Source of the DNA: Nitrospinota bacterium
GTDB taxonomy: Bacteria; Nitrospinota_A; UBA7883
DNA: 40,893 nt
Reading direction: 5' to 3'
Assembly (NCBI GenBank): GCA_029881335.1
Contig: JAOUMU010000011.1
Coordinates: 1 to 40,893 of the forward strand
Shown here: positions 8,097 through 16,433 of the stretch, piece after piece
Layout of the letters: every line of letters begins with the position of its first letter
Numbering within the stretch: position 1 is the first letter of the stretch
Program-made: the position numbers and the translations under genes
The notes under the pieces: generated by a model
Seen by the model: only the letters and a program-made list of their open reading frames with translations
Told to the model about the DNA's origin: nothing
Databases searched by the model: none

Positions 8097-8693
8097 TCAG
8101 CCCCCGAAGAAGAGCGCCACCATCACGTGCCACAAGAGCGCCAACCCCAACGCCAGCGATAGAGGCCTATGAGTGGCCTTCCACCGGGAAAGGGTATTGG
8201 CCGCGGCAGTGGCCATGGCCAGGGTCTGCTCCACCTCGTCCGGGTCCACACCTTCTTTCAGCAATTCCGCCCGGCGGAATTTCAGATCCTTCTGTGCCCG
8301 GATATATATCACTCGACCAATAAACCCGCTGACCAGGCACGCCAGCATCAGCAAGAAAGCAAGTATCGGCACAACCGCGCGAAAGTGCGCCCCCGTGTGG
8401 ATGCCGACCAACATCACCCCTCCCACCGACAACCATTGGTGAACATCCAGCCAATCCTTCAGCCGACCGGGAATCCATTTGTATCTCTTGCGCCCCATGT
8501 ATGCGGCGATGGAGAAGGCCACCAACAGCGAGCCCCCATTACCAAGAGAGTGCTTCAACAGGTGGCGAAGATCCCTGCTCTGATAGGTCAGCTGGTCTAT
8601 GGCTATCTCCGCCACCACAGTCACCCCCAGCGCCATCCCCAGGATACTCACCAGTATCGCCAACCTTCCGAAAGCCTTCAGAGTGATCAGCAT
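8097..8693 (-). CDS. Four-helix membrane protein, probable b-type cytochrome subunit
   Basis: The 198-residue integral membrane protein has about four hydrophobic segments (roughly 8-28, 50-68, 88-130 and 178-197). Histidines sit at helix positions suited to haem binding: LRHLLKHSLGNGG, DVHQWLS followed by GIHTGAHF, and THRPLSLALGLALLWH. This arrangement resembles cytochrome b561/ferric-reductase-like domains. The gene starts 15 bp after the multihaem cytochrome c gene on the same strand, so the pair probably forms an electron-transfer module between the quinone pool and the periplasm. The direction and the donor are unknown. Haem binding is inferred from the histidine pattern only. Confidence 0.65.
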   Translation of the reverse strand: MLITLKAFGRLAILVSILGMALGVTVVAEIAIDQLTYQSRDLRHLLKHSLGNGGSLLVAFSIAAYMGRKRYKWIPGRLKDWLDVHQWLSVGGVMLVGIHTGAHFRAVVPILAFLLMLACLVSGFIGRVIYIRAQKDLKFRRAELLKEGVDPDEVEQTLAMATAAANTLSRWKATHRPLSLALGLALLWHVMVALFFGG

Positions 8694-8708
8694 ACGTTCC
8701 GCCCCAGG

Positions 8709-9926
8709 TTAGTCATCATCCCGTTTGCCATCATGATCGCCTCCATCCCGGCCGGATTTTCCGGATCGCTTACGGTCCCGCTCCCCCTCATGCTCCCTTC
8801 CGGTGGGGTGGCATCGGGCGCAGCCGGATATATCCACGATCCCCTCCTCCAGATGCTCCATCCTAATCCCCAGGGACCCATGTTCGTGACAGGCCGAGAG
8901 GCAGTCGTATTTGTCCAGCGATACCGGGTGGCAGAGATCGCACTTGTTCCCTCCGCGCCGCGCTCCATGCTGAAACGGGAAGCGGTGTTCCATTGTCAAA
9001 GTTTTCCAGTTCCCGGTCCCGTGGCACCGTATGCAATCGCTATCAGTGGCGAAATGGCGCGACGGCAGCATGTGACAGGAGGCGCAGGCCGCCTGTCCGG
9101 CCAGGGTGGCGTGATCCATTTTAGCGCCTTTCCAGGAGTTGGCCTGGTGGCAGAGCCGGCACTTGGCCCTGGTCAGGAAATGTTTTTCCGGCAGGCGGTG
9201 GCACTTGGCGCAGCTTTCGGTCTTCCCCATGACGGCATGGTCGAATCGCGCCGGTTTCCATTTTTTGGAATCATGGCAAATTGAGCATTCCTTCTCTGTG
9301 ATCCCATGAGCCGGTGGCAGCCGGTGGCATCTGGAACAGATCTTTTCCTTGATCATGGCGGAATGATTCATCCGCGCGGGTTTCCATGTCAGGGTATCGT
9401 GGCAGTGGGAGCACTCGATATCAGTCAGAGCGTGCCTCTCCTGCAGTTTGTGGCATAGAGAACATGTTTGCTCCGGTTTCAGGGCAGCGTGGTTGAACCG
9501 GGCCGGTTTCCAGCCGATGGTGATATGGCAGAGGGAGCAGTCCTGATCCGCCAAGGGGAAGTGGGCGCCAGTGACCAAATGGCATTGCTGGCAAACCTGT
9601 CCACCGGCTTTTTCGTGGGGCGCCACGAAGGTCACCTGCTCATTGGACGCCGGATGATCGGTATGGCACCGCAGGCAGCCGCTCTTTTCCATGTGCCCCA
9701 TGAACACGCCCTTCTTTTTCTCCCAGGAGGCCCTGTTGTGGCATCCGGAAAGCACGCAAGTCTCCCCCCTTGGCTTTGCGAAGGAGGAGTGGCAGGCGCC
9801 GCATTTTTTTATATGCGCATGGCCTGGGGCCAGGGGGCCTGGAGAAAAGAATATTTCGGGAAAAAGAAGACTTGCCCCCACCAGGGTAACCAATGCGATG
9901 AGCAATCCTAAAAGTTTTTTATTCAC
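8709..9926 (-). CDS. Multihaem c-type cytochrome (14 CXXCH, up to 16 haems)
   Basis: The 405-residue protein has an N-terminal signal/anchor helix (about 4-25) and 14 canonical CXXCH haem sites between about residues 42 and 380. Two further sites are non-canonical: CVLSGCH (CX4CH) near the start and CLSACH (CX3CH) near the end. Repeating units of the type WKPARFDHAVMGKTESCAKC, followed by CH and RLPEKH, supply regularly spaced extra His residues that can act as distal ligands, as in the cytochrome c3/NapC-like class. The tail after the last site is highly charged (Lys/Arg/Asp/Glu/Gly/His). It is expected in the periplasm or membrane-tethered, passing electrons with the adjacent membrane cytochrome. 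The start is GTG at 9926 with no clear Shine-Dalgarno sequence. Confidence 0.9.
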   Translation of the reverse strand: MNKKLLGLLIALVTLVGASLLFPEIFFSPGPLAPGHAHIKKCGACHSSFAKPRGETCVLSGCHNRASWEKKKGVFMGHMEKSGCLRCHTDHPASNEQVTFVAPHEKAGGQVCQQCHLVTGAHFPLADQDCSLCHITIGWKPARFNHAALKPEQTCSLCHKLQERHALTDIECSHCHDTLTWKPARMNHSAMIKEKICSRCHRLPPAHGITEKECSICHDSKKWKPARFDHAVMGKTESCAKCHRLPEKHFLTRAKCRLCHQANSWKGAKMDHATLAGQAACASCHMLPSRHFATDSDCIRCHGTGNWKTLTMEHRFPFQHGARRGGNKCDLCHPVSLDKYDCLSACHEHGSLGIRMEHLEEGIVDISGCARCHPTGREHEGERDRKRSGKSGRDGGDHDGKRDDD

Positions 9927-9971
9927 TGTTTTATATGGAAAGAGGCGCCAGTAGTATATTGACAGCGACGT

Positions 9972-10005
9972 AAAACAGCCAGGCGTCCGCGCTATGCGGA
10001 TGGCT
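9972..10005 (-). terminator. Probable terminator of the receiver-HisKA gene
   Basis: Immediately at the stop codon the minus strand forms AGCCA/TGGCT (outer 5 bp) and TCCGC/GCGGA (inner 5 bp) around a 5-nt loop. GTTTTA follows. Confidence 0.5.
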
Positions 10006-10687
10006 AATTCCCTCCGTCTTTTTCGTCAAAAGAAGACTTTTGTATGTCTATCATTTCTTTGCCCGATAGGTACGGGGCGCTGACCACTTTGGTGACCTTG
10101 CTCATCTGGTGGACTATATCACGGATTCTTCTGGCAGACTGGTTGATTACCTCTATGCATTCCCCCACCTCCTCCGGCGGCAGGTTTGCCCAGTCTCGCA
10201 GGATTTCCGAGTTGCCCATGATGCCGGTAAGGGGATTGTTGATCTCGTGTTGCATAGTCAGCGCCATCTTCAGCACCGCCTCCAACTCCCGGTGGGCGGC
10301 GGTTTTCTGCTCCAGGACCCTGATGCGAAGGTGGACCCGCACCCTGGCCAAAAGCTCCTCAGGATTGAAAGGCTTGGAAATGTAGTCATCCGCTCCCAGG
10401 TTCATCCCCTTGATGATGTCCCCCGGCTCTCTTTTGGCGGTGACCATTATCACGGATATGCTCCGCAGGTTTTCATCCGCTTTGACTCTTCGGCATACTT
10501 CCATACCGTCGATGCCTGGCATCATAAGATCGAGCAGCATAAGGTCCGGGTGGAAATCGCTGGCGATACGCAACGCTTCCTCACCGTTGGAGGCGGTTTG
10601 CAGGTCGAATGTCCCATCTCGGGAAAGCGTAAGCCTTATAAGCAAGGAGACGTTTGGATCGTCATCTACGATAAGAATTCTGTGCAT
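10004..10687 (-). CDS. Response-regulator receiver fused to a HisKA dimerisation domain, no ATPase
   Basis: Residues 1-120 are a complete CheY-like receiver: acidic pocket D8-D10, phosphoacceptor D53 in LMLLDLMMPG, T83, K105 in ISKPF. Residues about 132-205 form a HisKA-type helical hairpin with the H-box QHEINNPLTGI (H147). The protein ends at residue 227, so the HATPase domain that normally follows is missing and it cannot autophosphorylate. It may dimerise and pass phosphate between D53 and H147, or act as a phosphatase or scaffold for a kinase elsewhere; these are inferences. It is transcribed between the BshC-like gene (39 bp upstream) and the cytochrome genes, with a terminator at its end. 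No partner kinase is visible in the window. Confidence 0.85.
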   Translation of the reverse strand: MHRILIVDDDPNVSLLIRLTLSRDGTFDLQTASNGEEALRIASDFHPDLMLLDLMMPGIDGMEVCRRVKADENLRSISVIMVTAKREPGDIIKGMNLGADDYISKPFNPEELLARVRVHLRIRVLEQKTAAHRELEAVLKMALTMQHEINNPLTGIMGNSEILRDWANLPPEEVGECIEVINQSARRIRDIVHQMSKVTKVVSAPYLSGKEMIDIQKSSFDEKDGGN

Positions 10688-10726
10688 TAAAACCCGGACG
10701 AATAGTTGTCCCCTATTTTAACACAA

Positions 10727-12304
10727 TTACGGGGTCTGATATCGATACGGATTGTCCCGCGGCAGGGAGACATTCAGCTCCGCCAACTCGAATAATGGCG
10801 GCCTCGCGCAAATAAAGCAGGGATAATCCCGCGCCTGGGCCGCCAGCCGTTCCATTTCCAAAGGGGCCAGCCGCTCCAGCTCTACACAAAGGGCACTGCG
10901 CTCATCAGAAAGTTCGGCCGCCATCAGGCGATTCAGTTCACTGATGCTGGCGCCGATCGACTTTTTGTCGGCTCCAGGCGCCTTAATTGTGAGTACCAGC
11001 TCTTTCTTCAAGGCCGCGAGCCGATCCACCTCCGGCACGCCAGCCCCTGCTTTTTCAGGATGCTGTTCAATCTCCCTGATCCTCCTCTCTGTCTCGGCGA
11101 TATCCTGCCTGGGATCATCGGCGGAGATGTCGATCCACAATGCGGCGGAGAGGCATGCGCTCTCCGGCGGGCGGGCCTGGAAGTACCGCTCCAGAATAGC
11201 GTCGGTGACATGATCATACTTGGCGCCTCCCACGCCGTGGATGAACAGGTCGCTCAACGCTAGCCGCAGGTAAAGCGAGAGAGTGATCGCTTTGGGCCTT
11301 ATAGCCACTATCCTCTCCATCAGAGAGGTCATGGGGAACTCTTCCCCATTTTCCAGGACCAGCGCCGAGGCTTTGCCCCCTGCCACTTTGACATAAAGCT
11401 TTCGGCGTCCCCCCCCCTCGACCACCCAGAAGGGCGCCTGGATGAGACCATTATGGGTTTCCAGGTTCGGGAACGGGTTGGCCGGATAGCGCAGCTTCCG
11501 TTCCCGGCGATACTCGTCCAGTGCCAGGTTGTATTCTCCGGCGAACCGCTCGATGTCAGCCATTATAAAAGAGGCGAACCGTAGAAAAGTTATATCTTTT
11601 GAAAGCGCCGAAACCGGTAGCTCAAGAAAACCGTCCACCTCCGGGGCCAGCCACGCCCGGCGCATGACTATGGCGCGGGAGACGTAGTCGGGAAAGTCCA
11701 GGCGCCTATCGCCTAGCGTCGCCAGATAGCTCTCCAGGGCTCGCCTGGGGCTAGCCAGCCTTGGGTGGGCCATGTAGCCGACCATGCCCCGCAACCTGTC
11801 GAGCATATCCTCAACCGGCTCTGCTTCCGTCGTCTCATACAACCCATGTTTTTTCATCGGGAACAGGGGGTACTCCAACCTCTCCAGTTTGTCATTTTCC
11901 ATGCTGGGCAAGGGGAGATACTCGGCCCGGAACTCATCGGAGTCCACTGTCATAAAAAGCGGTGTGGCGCCCAGCTCCCTCGCCGCCCGCACCAGAGCCA
12001 CGGGCTTTATCATGATGCCCGCATGAAAGTGGACAGGCTGGTGGCCTGAGCCTATGACCAGGGCCGCCGGGTCCGCCACTGGGCCGGGATCCAGCCCTAG
12101 CGACAGGGTATATGCCCTGGCGATATCGATGGCGGCGCTCCTCGCCTTGAGACGGAAGGTAGTAAGCGGCTCGCCATCCAGCAGGATGTCGCTGTTTAAC
12201 GTGGCGTTGCGTTTCGCAGCGGAGGAGTACTCCGTCAGGGGTGGTAGGGTCAGTGTGGTCTTGTTTTGGGTGGGGACCATTAGTTGATCAAAGGGATGGC
12301 TCAT
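10727..12304 (-). CDS. BshC-like protein, candidate bacillithiol cysteine-adding enzyme
   Basis: The 525-residue protein has an N-terminal motif VIGSGHQPVHFHAGIMIKP, then LGATPLFMTVDSDEF, recalling the nucleotide-binding core of BshC (TGxQxGxxxGPxxxxxK, then VPVFWxxxEDHD). A later conserved stretch reads LFIHGVGGAKYDHVTDAIL. A Glu/Arg/Leu-rich region near 390-490 is probably coiled coil, as in BshC. The last section has CFICARPP. Its immediate partner is a BshB-type deacetylase 19 bp upstream, which makes the final step of bacillithiol synthesis, adding cysteine to glucosaminyl-malate, a plausible job. The match is distant and no bshA is present. The frame opens at 12385, but the ATG at 12304 avoids overlapping the upstream gene. 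Confidence 0.6.
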   Translation of the reverse strand: MSHPFDQLMVPTQNKTTLTLPPLTEYSSAAKRNATLNSDILLDGEPLTTFRLKARSAAIDIARAYTLSLGLDPGPVADPAALVIGSGHQPVHFHAGIMIKPVALVRAARELGATPLFMTVDSDEFRAEYLPLPSMENDKLERLEYPLFPMKKHGLYETTEAEPVEDMLDRLRGMVGYMAHPRLASPRRALESYLATLGDRRLDFPDYVSRAIVMRRAWLAPEVDGFLELPVSALSKDITFLRFASFIMADIERFAGEYNLALDEYRRERKLRYPANPFPNLETHNGLIQAPFWVVEGGGRRKLYVKVAGGKASALVLENGEEFPMTSLMERIVAIRPKAITLSLYLRLALSDLFIHGVGGAKYDHVTDAILERYFQARPPESACLSAALWIDISADDPRQDIAETERRIREIEQHPEKAGAGVPEVDRLAALKKELVLTIKAPGADKKSIGASISELNRLMAAELSDERSALCVELERLAPLEMERLAAQARDYPCFICARPPLFELAELNVSLPRDNPYRYQTP

Positions 12305-12323
12305 GCTCTGGGCCCGCTGACTA

Positions 12324-13010
12324 TCAGAACCTAAGGTCGCGGATGTCGCCAAGCCCGATCTCTTCATCGCAGAAGACCGGCTCACCGTAATCAGCCCCGA
12401 TGAGGCTGCCGTAGTAGGCGCCTATCTCCTCGATGCGCTTGAGGATAATCTCCTCCCGATTCGCCGCGGCAAACTGGGACTTGTAGTTCACGATAGCCGC
12501 CAGCTTTTTTGGGAAGGCCTCGGTCACATCCAGGATGAACGCCGGCTTGACGTGGAGCCTCAGGTGGGAGGCCAGGTATCCGAAGACTTTGGAGGGGTAG
12601 AACGGCTCCCCGTGCATGTTGGTTCTTGTCAACTTTGCGTCGAACCTTGCCTTAAGCGCCACCTGGCTGCCGGTAATATGGTCTGGGTGAGCGTCGGCGC
12701 CCTTTTGTATGAAGAGCAGCTTTGGTTTCAGCATCCTGTAGATTTGCGCTACCTTGTGCCGGGCTTCCACGGTATCCACCAGTTCCCGGTTCGGCAGGTC
12801 TAGAGTGATCCTCTGGCAGGCGCCAAGGATTTCCGCGGCCATGACAGACTCTTTTTCTCTTGTTTCCGGATTGCCGAAAGGTGTGGGCTCGCCGTTGGTC
12901 AGGTCCAGGAAAGCCACCTGGAGCCCTTTTTGGGCCAGCATGGCCGCAGAGGCCCCGAATCCCATTTCTATATCGTCCGGGTGGGCTCCCACGACGAGGA
13001 TATCGACCAT
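12324..13010 (-). CDS. PIG-L family deacetylase, BshB1-like
   Basis: The 228-residue enzyme is a zinc-dependent N-acetyl-sugar deacetylase. The N-terminal VGAHPDDIEMG gives ligands H10 and D13 with the catalytic Asp at 12; AHPDHITG supplies H111. The C-terminal FAAANREEIILKRIEE and YYGSLIGADYGEPVF are typical of bacillithiol deacetylases acting on GlcNAc-malate. MshB-like or other LmbE enzymes are alternatives. The start at 13010 has an excellent ribosome site (AAGGAGGTGA six bases upstream) and overlaps the end of the glycosyltransferase gene by 43 bp, indicating coupled translation. The adjacent BshC-like gene supports a thiol-cofactor role. Confidence 0.78.
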   Translation of the reverse strand: MVDILVVGAHPDDIEMGFGASAAMLAQKGLQVAFLDLTNGEPTPFGNPETREKESVMAAEILGACQRITLDLPNRELVDTVEARHKVAQIYRMLKPKLLFIQKGADAHPDHITGSQVALKARFDAKLTRTNMHGEPFYPSKVFGYLASHLRLHVKPAFILDVTEAFPKKLAAIVNYKSQFAAANREEIILKRIEEIGAYYGSLIGADYGEPVFCDEEIGLGDIRDLRF

Positions 13011-13696
13011 CGCTTCACCTCCTTTTCCAAAACTCCCATGTAGTATGCCCGTCTTTGGACCGGGTCGTCCATCCCTCCGCCGAATGTCCTATCCAGGTTC
13101 TTGTATATTCGTGGTACCGGAGTTTCCTTCACAGCCAGCCCGAAATGGGCGGCCTGGATCCAGAATTGCAGTGGCATGGCGTAGCCCGGTTCGTCGAGCC
13201 GAAGTTTTTTTAGCGCCTCCACCTTGTAGCATTTGAATCCGCAGAATGAATCTGTAAGCTTATATCCCGTTATGCTGTTCACGGTGGTGGTGATGGCGAT
13301 GTTGATTTTTCTTCTATGTTCCGGGGGGATGTCCTGCCCTTCCTGTTCCGTCAGGTACCGGCTGCCGGAAAGAACATCCAGATCGCCTATTTTTTGGAAC
13401 ATCTCCGGTATCATGGCCGGCTCGTGCTGCTCGTCGCAGTCAATGGTGATTGCCAGCCGATATTCTTTTTCGACGGCTCTGGCAAATCCGTCGATGAGCG
13501 CCTGGCCGTAGCCCATGTTAGCTGGTTTGCGAATGATATCGAGCCCGGCGAATCTCTCCAATATTGCTCCTGAGCCGTCGGTGGAGCCATCGTCAACGGC
13601 GATCAGCGGTCCCTTGTGAAACTCGCGGATCTTTGCCAGCACTCCAGGCAGGGTGGCGGCTTCGTTGAAAACCGGGATGATAACTGCGTTGACCAT
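12968..13696 (-). CDS. Family 2 glycosyltransferase (dolichyl-phosphate-mannose-synthase-like)
   Basis: The 242-residue cytosolic GT-A enzyme has VIIPVFNEAATLPGVL at the N-terminus, the nucleotide-sugar motif AVDDGSTDGS (D35/D36), NMGYGQALIDGF, and the metal-binding DCD at 86-88. The later GFKCYKVEALKKL region is typical of polyprenyl-phosphate sugar transferases. No C-terminal membrane helices are present, so it would be soluble or peripheral. It leads the unit with the BshB-like and BshC-like genes and overlaps the former. BshA is normally a GT4 enzyme, so this GT2 is not an obvious substitute. The product may simply be a polyprenyl-linked sugar. Confidence 0.82.
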   Translation of the reverse strand: MVNAVIIPVFNEAATLPGVLAKIREFHKGPLIAVDDGSTDGSGAILERFAGLDIIRKPANMGYGQALIDGFARAVEKEYRLAITIDCDEQHEPAMIPEMFQKIGDLDVLSGSRYLTEQEGQDIPPEHRRKINIAITTTVNSITGYKLTDSFCGFKCYKVEALKKLRLDEPGYAMPLQFWIQAAHFGLAVKETPVPRIYKNLDRTFGGGMDDPVQRRAYYMGVLEKEVKRWSISSSWEPTRTI

Positions 13697-13748
13697 ATAT
13701 CAATGATAGCGCAACATCGGACCGGATGGAGGCGAAAGAAGCGCAATA

Positions 13749-14210
13749 CTAATCGTCGAAGGATACCTCCACTTCGAAGCCGTGGCCGTCCACCTGGAAC
13801 GGGATTGCCAGGACAGGCCCGCTGGTGACGCTTTCGATCTCGTGGCCCGGTCCTTTGATCACTGTGGGGAGCCCCGCTTCGAACACAAATCCTAGTTCGT
13901 TGAATCTGCGTCTGGAATCACCGCTTATCATGTTGGTCAGTTCTCCCACTGCATCGGAGACATCCTGGTCTATGCTGGTGTATTCCATGCCCAGCATGCC
14001 GCCCACGATTTTGCAAATAGCCGCCGAGGAAAAGGAGATAATGATGACTCCTTTTTTGACTCCGGCCAGCCCTATCACGCCGGAGATATCCCCCGTGGCT
14101 TTCTTTCCTGATTTCAGGAAGACTTCGCCTGGTTTCGGGTTGATCATGGCCATGGTGGAGATGACGTTAATCGCCGCATCTTTCACCGGGTCAATCATTT
14201 TGGTTTCCAT
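13749..14210 (-). CDS. CheX-type CheY-P phosphatase or chemotaxis-like protein
   Basis: The 153-residue protein has the CheC/CheX/FliY fold. DISGVIGLAGVKKGVIIISF leads into DAVGELTNMISGDSRRRFNE, which carries the E-x-x-N pair that dephosphorylates CheY-P. The end (VLAIPFQVDGHGFEVEVSF) matches the family. Length is normal. No chemotaxis operon lies in the window, so the target may be a stand-alone receiver, for instance the receiver-HisKA protein about 3 kb away; that link is speculation. The start has AAGGAGAT seven bases upstream. It follows the MarR gene by 23 bp. Confidence 0.82.
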   Translation of the reverse strand: METKMIDPVKDAAINVISTMAMINPKPGEVFLKSGKKATGDISGVIGLAGVKKGVIIISFSSAAICKIVGGMLGMEYTSIDQDVSDAVGELTNMISGDSRRRFNELGFVFEAGLPTVIKGPGHEIESVTSGPVLAIPFQVDGHGFEVEVSFDD

Positions 14211-14233
14211 GGTATCTCCTTTGGTATCACAGC

Positions 14234-14674
14234 TTACTTGAAAGCGCCGATTTGTTCAATCCTATCCAGGGCCGCAGTAACCAGCTCCACGAAGACCTCC
14301 CTTTGCTCCTTGTCGAACTTGTACAAAAGGTCCGCGGCGATTCTGTCGGGGATGCGGTTCATCAGACCGGAGAGCGCGTCGCCCCGGTCCGCCAGGGAGA
14401 TCCATGTTTTCCTCTTGTCGGAGGCGTCTGGTTCTCTGGCGAAAACGCCTTTTTTCACCAGGTTGTTCACCGTCCATGTGGTGGAGCTAGGTGGCATGGA
14501 AAGCGCCTCGCCGATATGGCCTATGGTCATCCTCTCGGATGCGGCCACAAGCTTTAGCGCCTTGCGCTCCGTGTGGCTTAGCTCCTTGGCCAGAAGTGGC
14601 AGGGTGGATTCGATCTTCTGGTACCTATCTATGATCAGGTCCACAAGCCGCTTCACGGCATCGGCGTCTCTCAC
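14234..14674 (-). CDS. MarR-family transcriptional regulator
   Basis: The 146-residue protein has the MarR winged helix: LSHTERKALKLVAASERMTI, GHIGEALSMPPSSTTWTVNN (recognition helix), LVKKGVFAREPDASDKRKTW and ISLADRG, the DxR wing at about 80-90. Flanking N- and C-terminal helices form the dimer interface. MarR proteins are usually ligand- or oxidant-sensitive dimeric repressors. It has no Cys, so direct thiol sensing is unlikely. It starts at GTG 14674 between yihY and cheX on one strand and may regulate this unit; no operator was recognised. Confidence 0.88.
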   Translation of the reverse strand: MRDADAVKRLVDLIIDRYQKIESTLPLLAKELSHTERKALKLVAASERMTIGHIGEALSMPPSSTTWTVNNLVKKGVFAREPDASDKRKTWISLADRGDALSGLMNRIPDRIAADLLYKFDKEQREVFVELVTAALDRIEQIGAFK

Positions 14675-14716
14675 TTGCTATTCCCGCCGCTTTCGACTTT
14701 GCCCTTCATGGTGGCT

Positions 14717-16174
14717 TCAGCTTTCCTTGTGAAGTTCCAGCACCTGGGCCATCCTGTCCACACTCTCGATCTCGGTGACCCCCATTTTCTCGGCCATCCC
14801 CATGAGCGAAAGCGCGCCCAGCCCATCCTCCATCGACTTGCTGATATCGCCGAACAACTTTTCCACGCTTTCTCGGTCAGGATCCACCGGTTCCGGCGCG
14901 GGATTGAGCATCTCACCGTTTAAATTTGCCATCACTTCGGCCACTTTCACATGCTCCAAAGGCCTCTTGATCAAAAACCTTTCCCCTCCAGCGTCCAGGA
15001 AAACAATGATGTCGAGCTTGTGCAGTTTACGTAATATTTCCCCGTAAAACTCGCTGGTGATTTCCAGCTTTTGTTGCACGCTGAATGGGTCCACCGGGCC
15101 CTTGTCGGCTATATACGCCCGGGCCGCGTCCAACAGTATCCTGATCGCGTAGTAGTGGGAGTATTTGCGCCGGTCGAAGCCCTCCTTCTTTTTTGACTTC
15201 ACCTCCTTGGGGTATTGTATGGCGTATGCGATGACCGATCCCCCCAGGACGATGAGCCAGGTTACATACAACCAGAAGAGAAAGATGGGGATAATAGCCA
15301 GGCCTCCGTACACATCCTTGTAGCTGGCCCACTCCCGCAGGTACCAGTTGAAAACCAGTTTGGCCGTCTCGAACATTCCACTGGCGATTACCGCCCCCCA
15401 GATGGCTGGCCGGAAACGGACGTTTGTGTTTGGGATAAGCCGATAGATCAGGAGAAAGGCCGTGGCAGTGAGCAGGAAGGGTGTTCCCTTGAGCAGGAAG
15501 CCCTGGTCATATCTATACTCAGCGTAGGAGGGGCTGGCCGCCAGCGCCTGGACTTTTGCCGTCAAGTATATGGAGCCTGCGATAAGAAATGGAGTCAATG
15601 TGACAGTGAACCAATAAACCACGAATTGATTTATCGGGGGTCTGGGCTTATCCACCTTCCATATCATATTGAAGGCTGATTCAATAATCGACAAGACCCA
15701 AATAACCAGCGCGATCAGGAATAGCAAACCGAGCACCGAGACAGGCGCCGCGTTGGTCTTGAAAGTCTCAAAGCTCTTTTTCACGGAATCGGCCAGATCC
15801 TGGTTTGGTGGAAGGAACTGATCGAAGAAGAACTCCAGGGCGGTTTCACTGGTGACTTTTATCTCCTGTCCATCGGTGGTTGAGATGGAATCGGCAAGGT
15901 TGACAGACGACAGGATGGATAAAGAGACCGCCAGCAGGGGGGCCAGGGTCAAAAGAGTGGTGTATGCCAGGGAGGCGGCGAAGGTGGGGCAGTTGTCCCA
16001 CCAGAATTTCTCGGCGATTTCCAGGCCGATCTTCACCCTCCACGCGAACCATCTGATGGCCCAGTTGGAGCTTTCCTCCAGATTGGTGTTCAAGGTCTCT
16101 ATTGATCTGGCGTAGAGGCTTCTCCCCTCCTGCCTGCCGCCATCTATCTGCTGGGTGGTGGTTTTATCCGGCAT
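14717..16174 (-). CDS. YihY/BrkB-family inner-membrane protein with winged-helix-like tail
   Basis: The 485-residue protein has a YihY domain (about 45-315) with six predicted membrane segments and family motifs: DNCPTFAASLAYTTLLTLAP, ALVIWVLSIIESAFNMIW, NTNVRFRPAIWGAVIASGMF and YKDVYGGLAIIPIFLFWLY. Residues about 330-420 are soluble and resemble a winged helix (SVQQKLEITSEFYGEILRKLH, then ILIKRPLEHV-type wing). The last 60 residues are acidic and helical. The old RNase BN name for the family is wrong; its function is unknown and a transport role is only suspected. A strong AGGAGG precedes the ATG. The tRNA-Cys gene ends 29 bp upstream on the same strand. Confidence 0.88.
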   Translation of the reverse strand: MPDKTTTQQIDGGRQEGRSLYARSIETLNTNLEESSNWAIRWFAWRVKIGLEIAEKFWWDNCPTFAASLAYTTLLTLAPLLAVSLSILSSVNLADSISTTDGQEIKVTSETALEFFFDQFLPPNQDLADSVKKSFETFKTNAAPVSVLGLLFLIALVIWVLSIIESAFNMIWKVDKPRPPINQFVVYWFTVTLTPFLIAGSIYLTAKVQALAASPSYAEYRYDQGFLLKGTPFLLTATAFLLIYRLIPNTNVRFRPAIWGAVIASGMFETAKLVFNWYLREWASYKDVYGGLAIIPIFLFWLYVTWLIVLGGSVIAYAIQYPKEVKSKKKEGFDRRKYSHYYAIRILLDAARAYIADKGPVDPFSVQQKLEITSEFYGEILRKLHKLDIIVFLDAGGERFLIKRPLEHVKVAEVMANLNGEMLNPAPEPVDPDRESVEKLFGDISKSMEDGLGALSLMGMAEKMGVTEIESVDRMAQVLELHKES

Positions 16175-16203
16175 GCCAATTGCCTCCTAGGCTGGGACGC
16201 GTT

Positions 16204-16278
<75 letters not shown>

Positions 16279-16332
16279 GTGCAATAATCATGGAAATGGA
16301 CCCAAAACATGTTCAATGTTTGATGATAACAT

Positions 16333-16354
16333 GAAAAGCGGATTTTGTATCCGC
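16333..16354 (-). terminator. Terminator of the ankyrin/Sel1 gene
   Basis: On the minus strand GCGGAT and ATCCGC form a perfect 6-bp stem with a 5-nt loop (ACAAA), followed at once by TTTT. It lies about 80 bp after the stop of the ankyrin gene and before tRNA-Cys. Confidence 0.6.
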
Positions 16355-16433
16355 GTAAGCGCATAAAGGTCAATGAATTGTGCCCATCCTGCCGGAAAGC
16401 CGGAGTGTCCGGGCAAAAACAGGGCCAAGGTTC

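Noticed and set aside
10727-12385. Longer reading of the BshC-like gene from 12385
   Set aside because: It would overlap the deacetylase gene by 62 bp, and the extra residues have no family counterpart; ATG 12304 fits the operon spacing.
16368-16373. TTGACC as -35 of a tRNA-Cys promoter
   Set aside because: Its -10 would fall inside the terminator hairpin and is poor; the tRNA promoter could not be placed.
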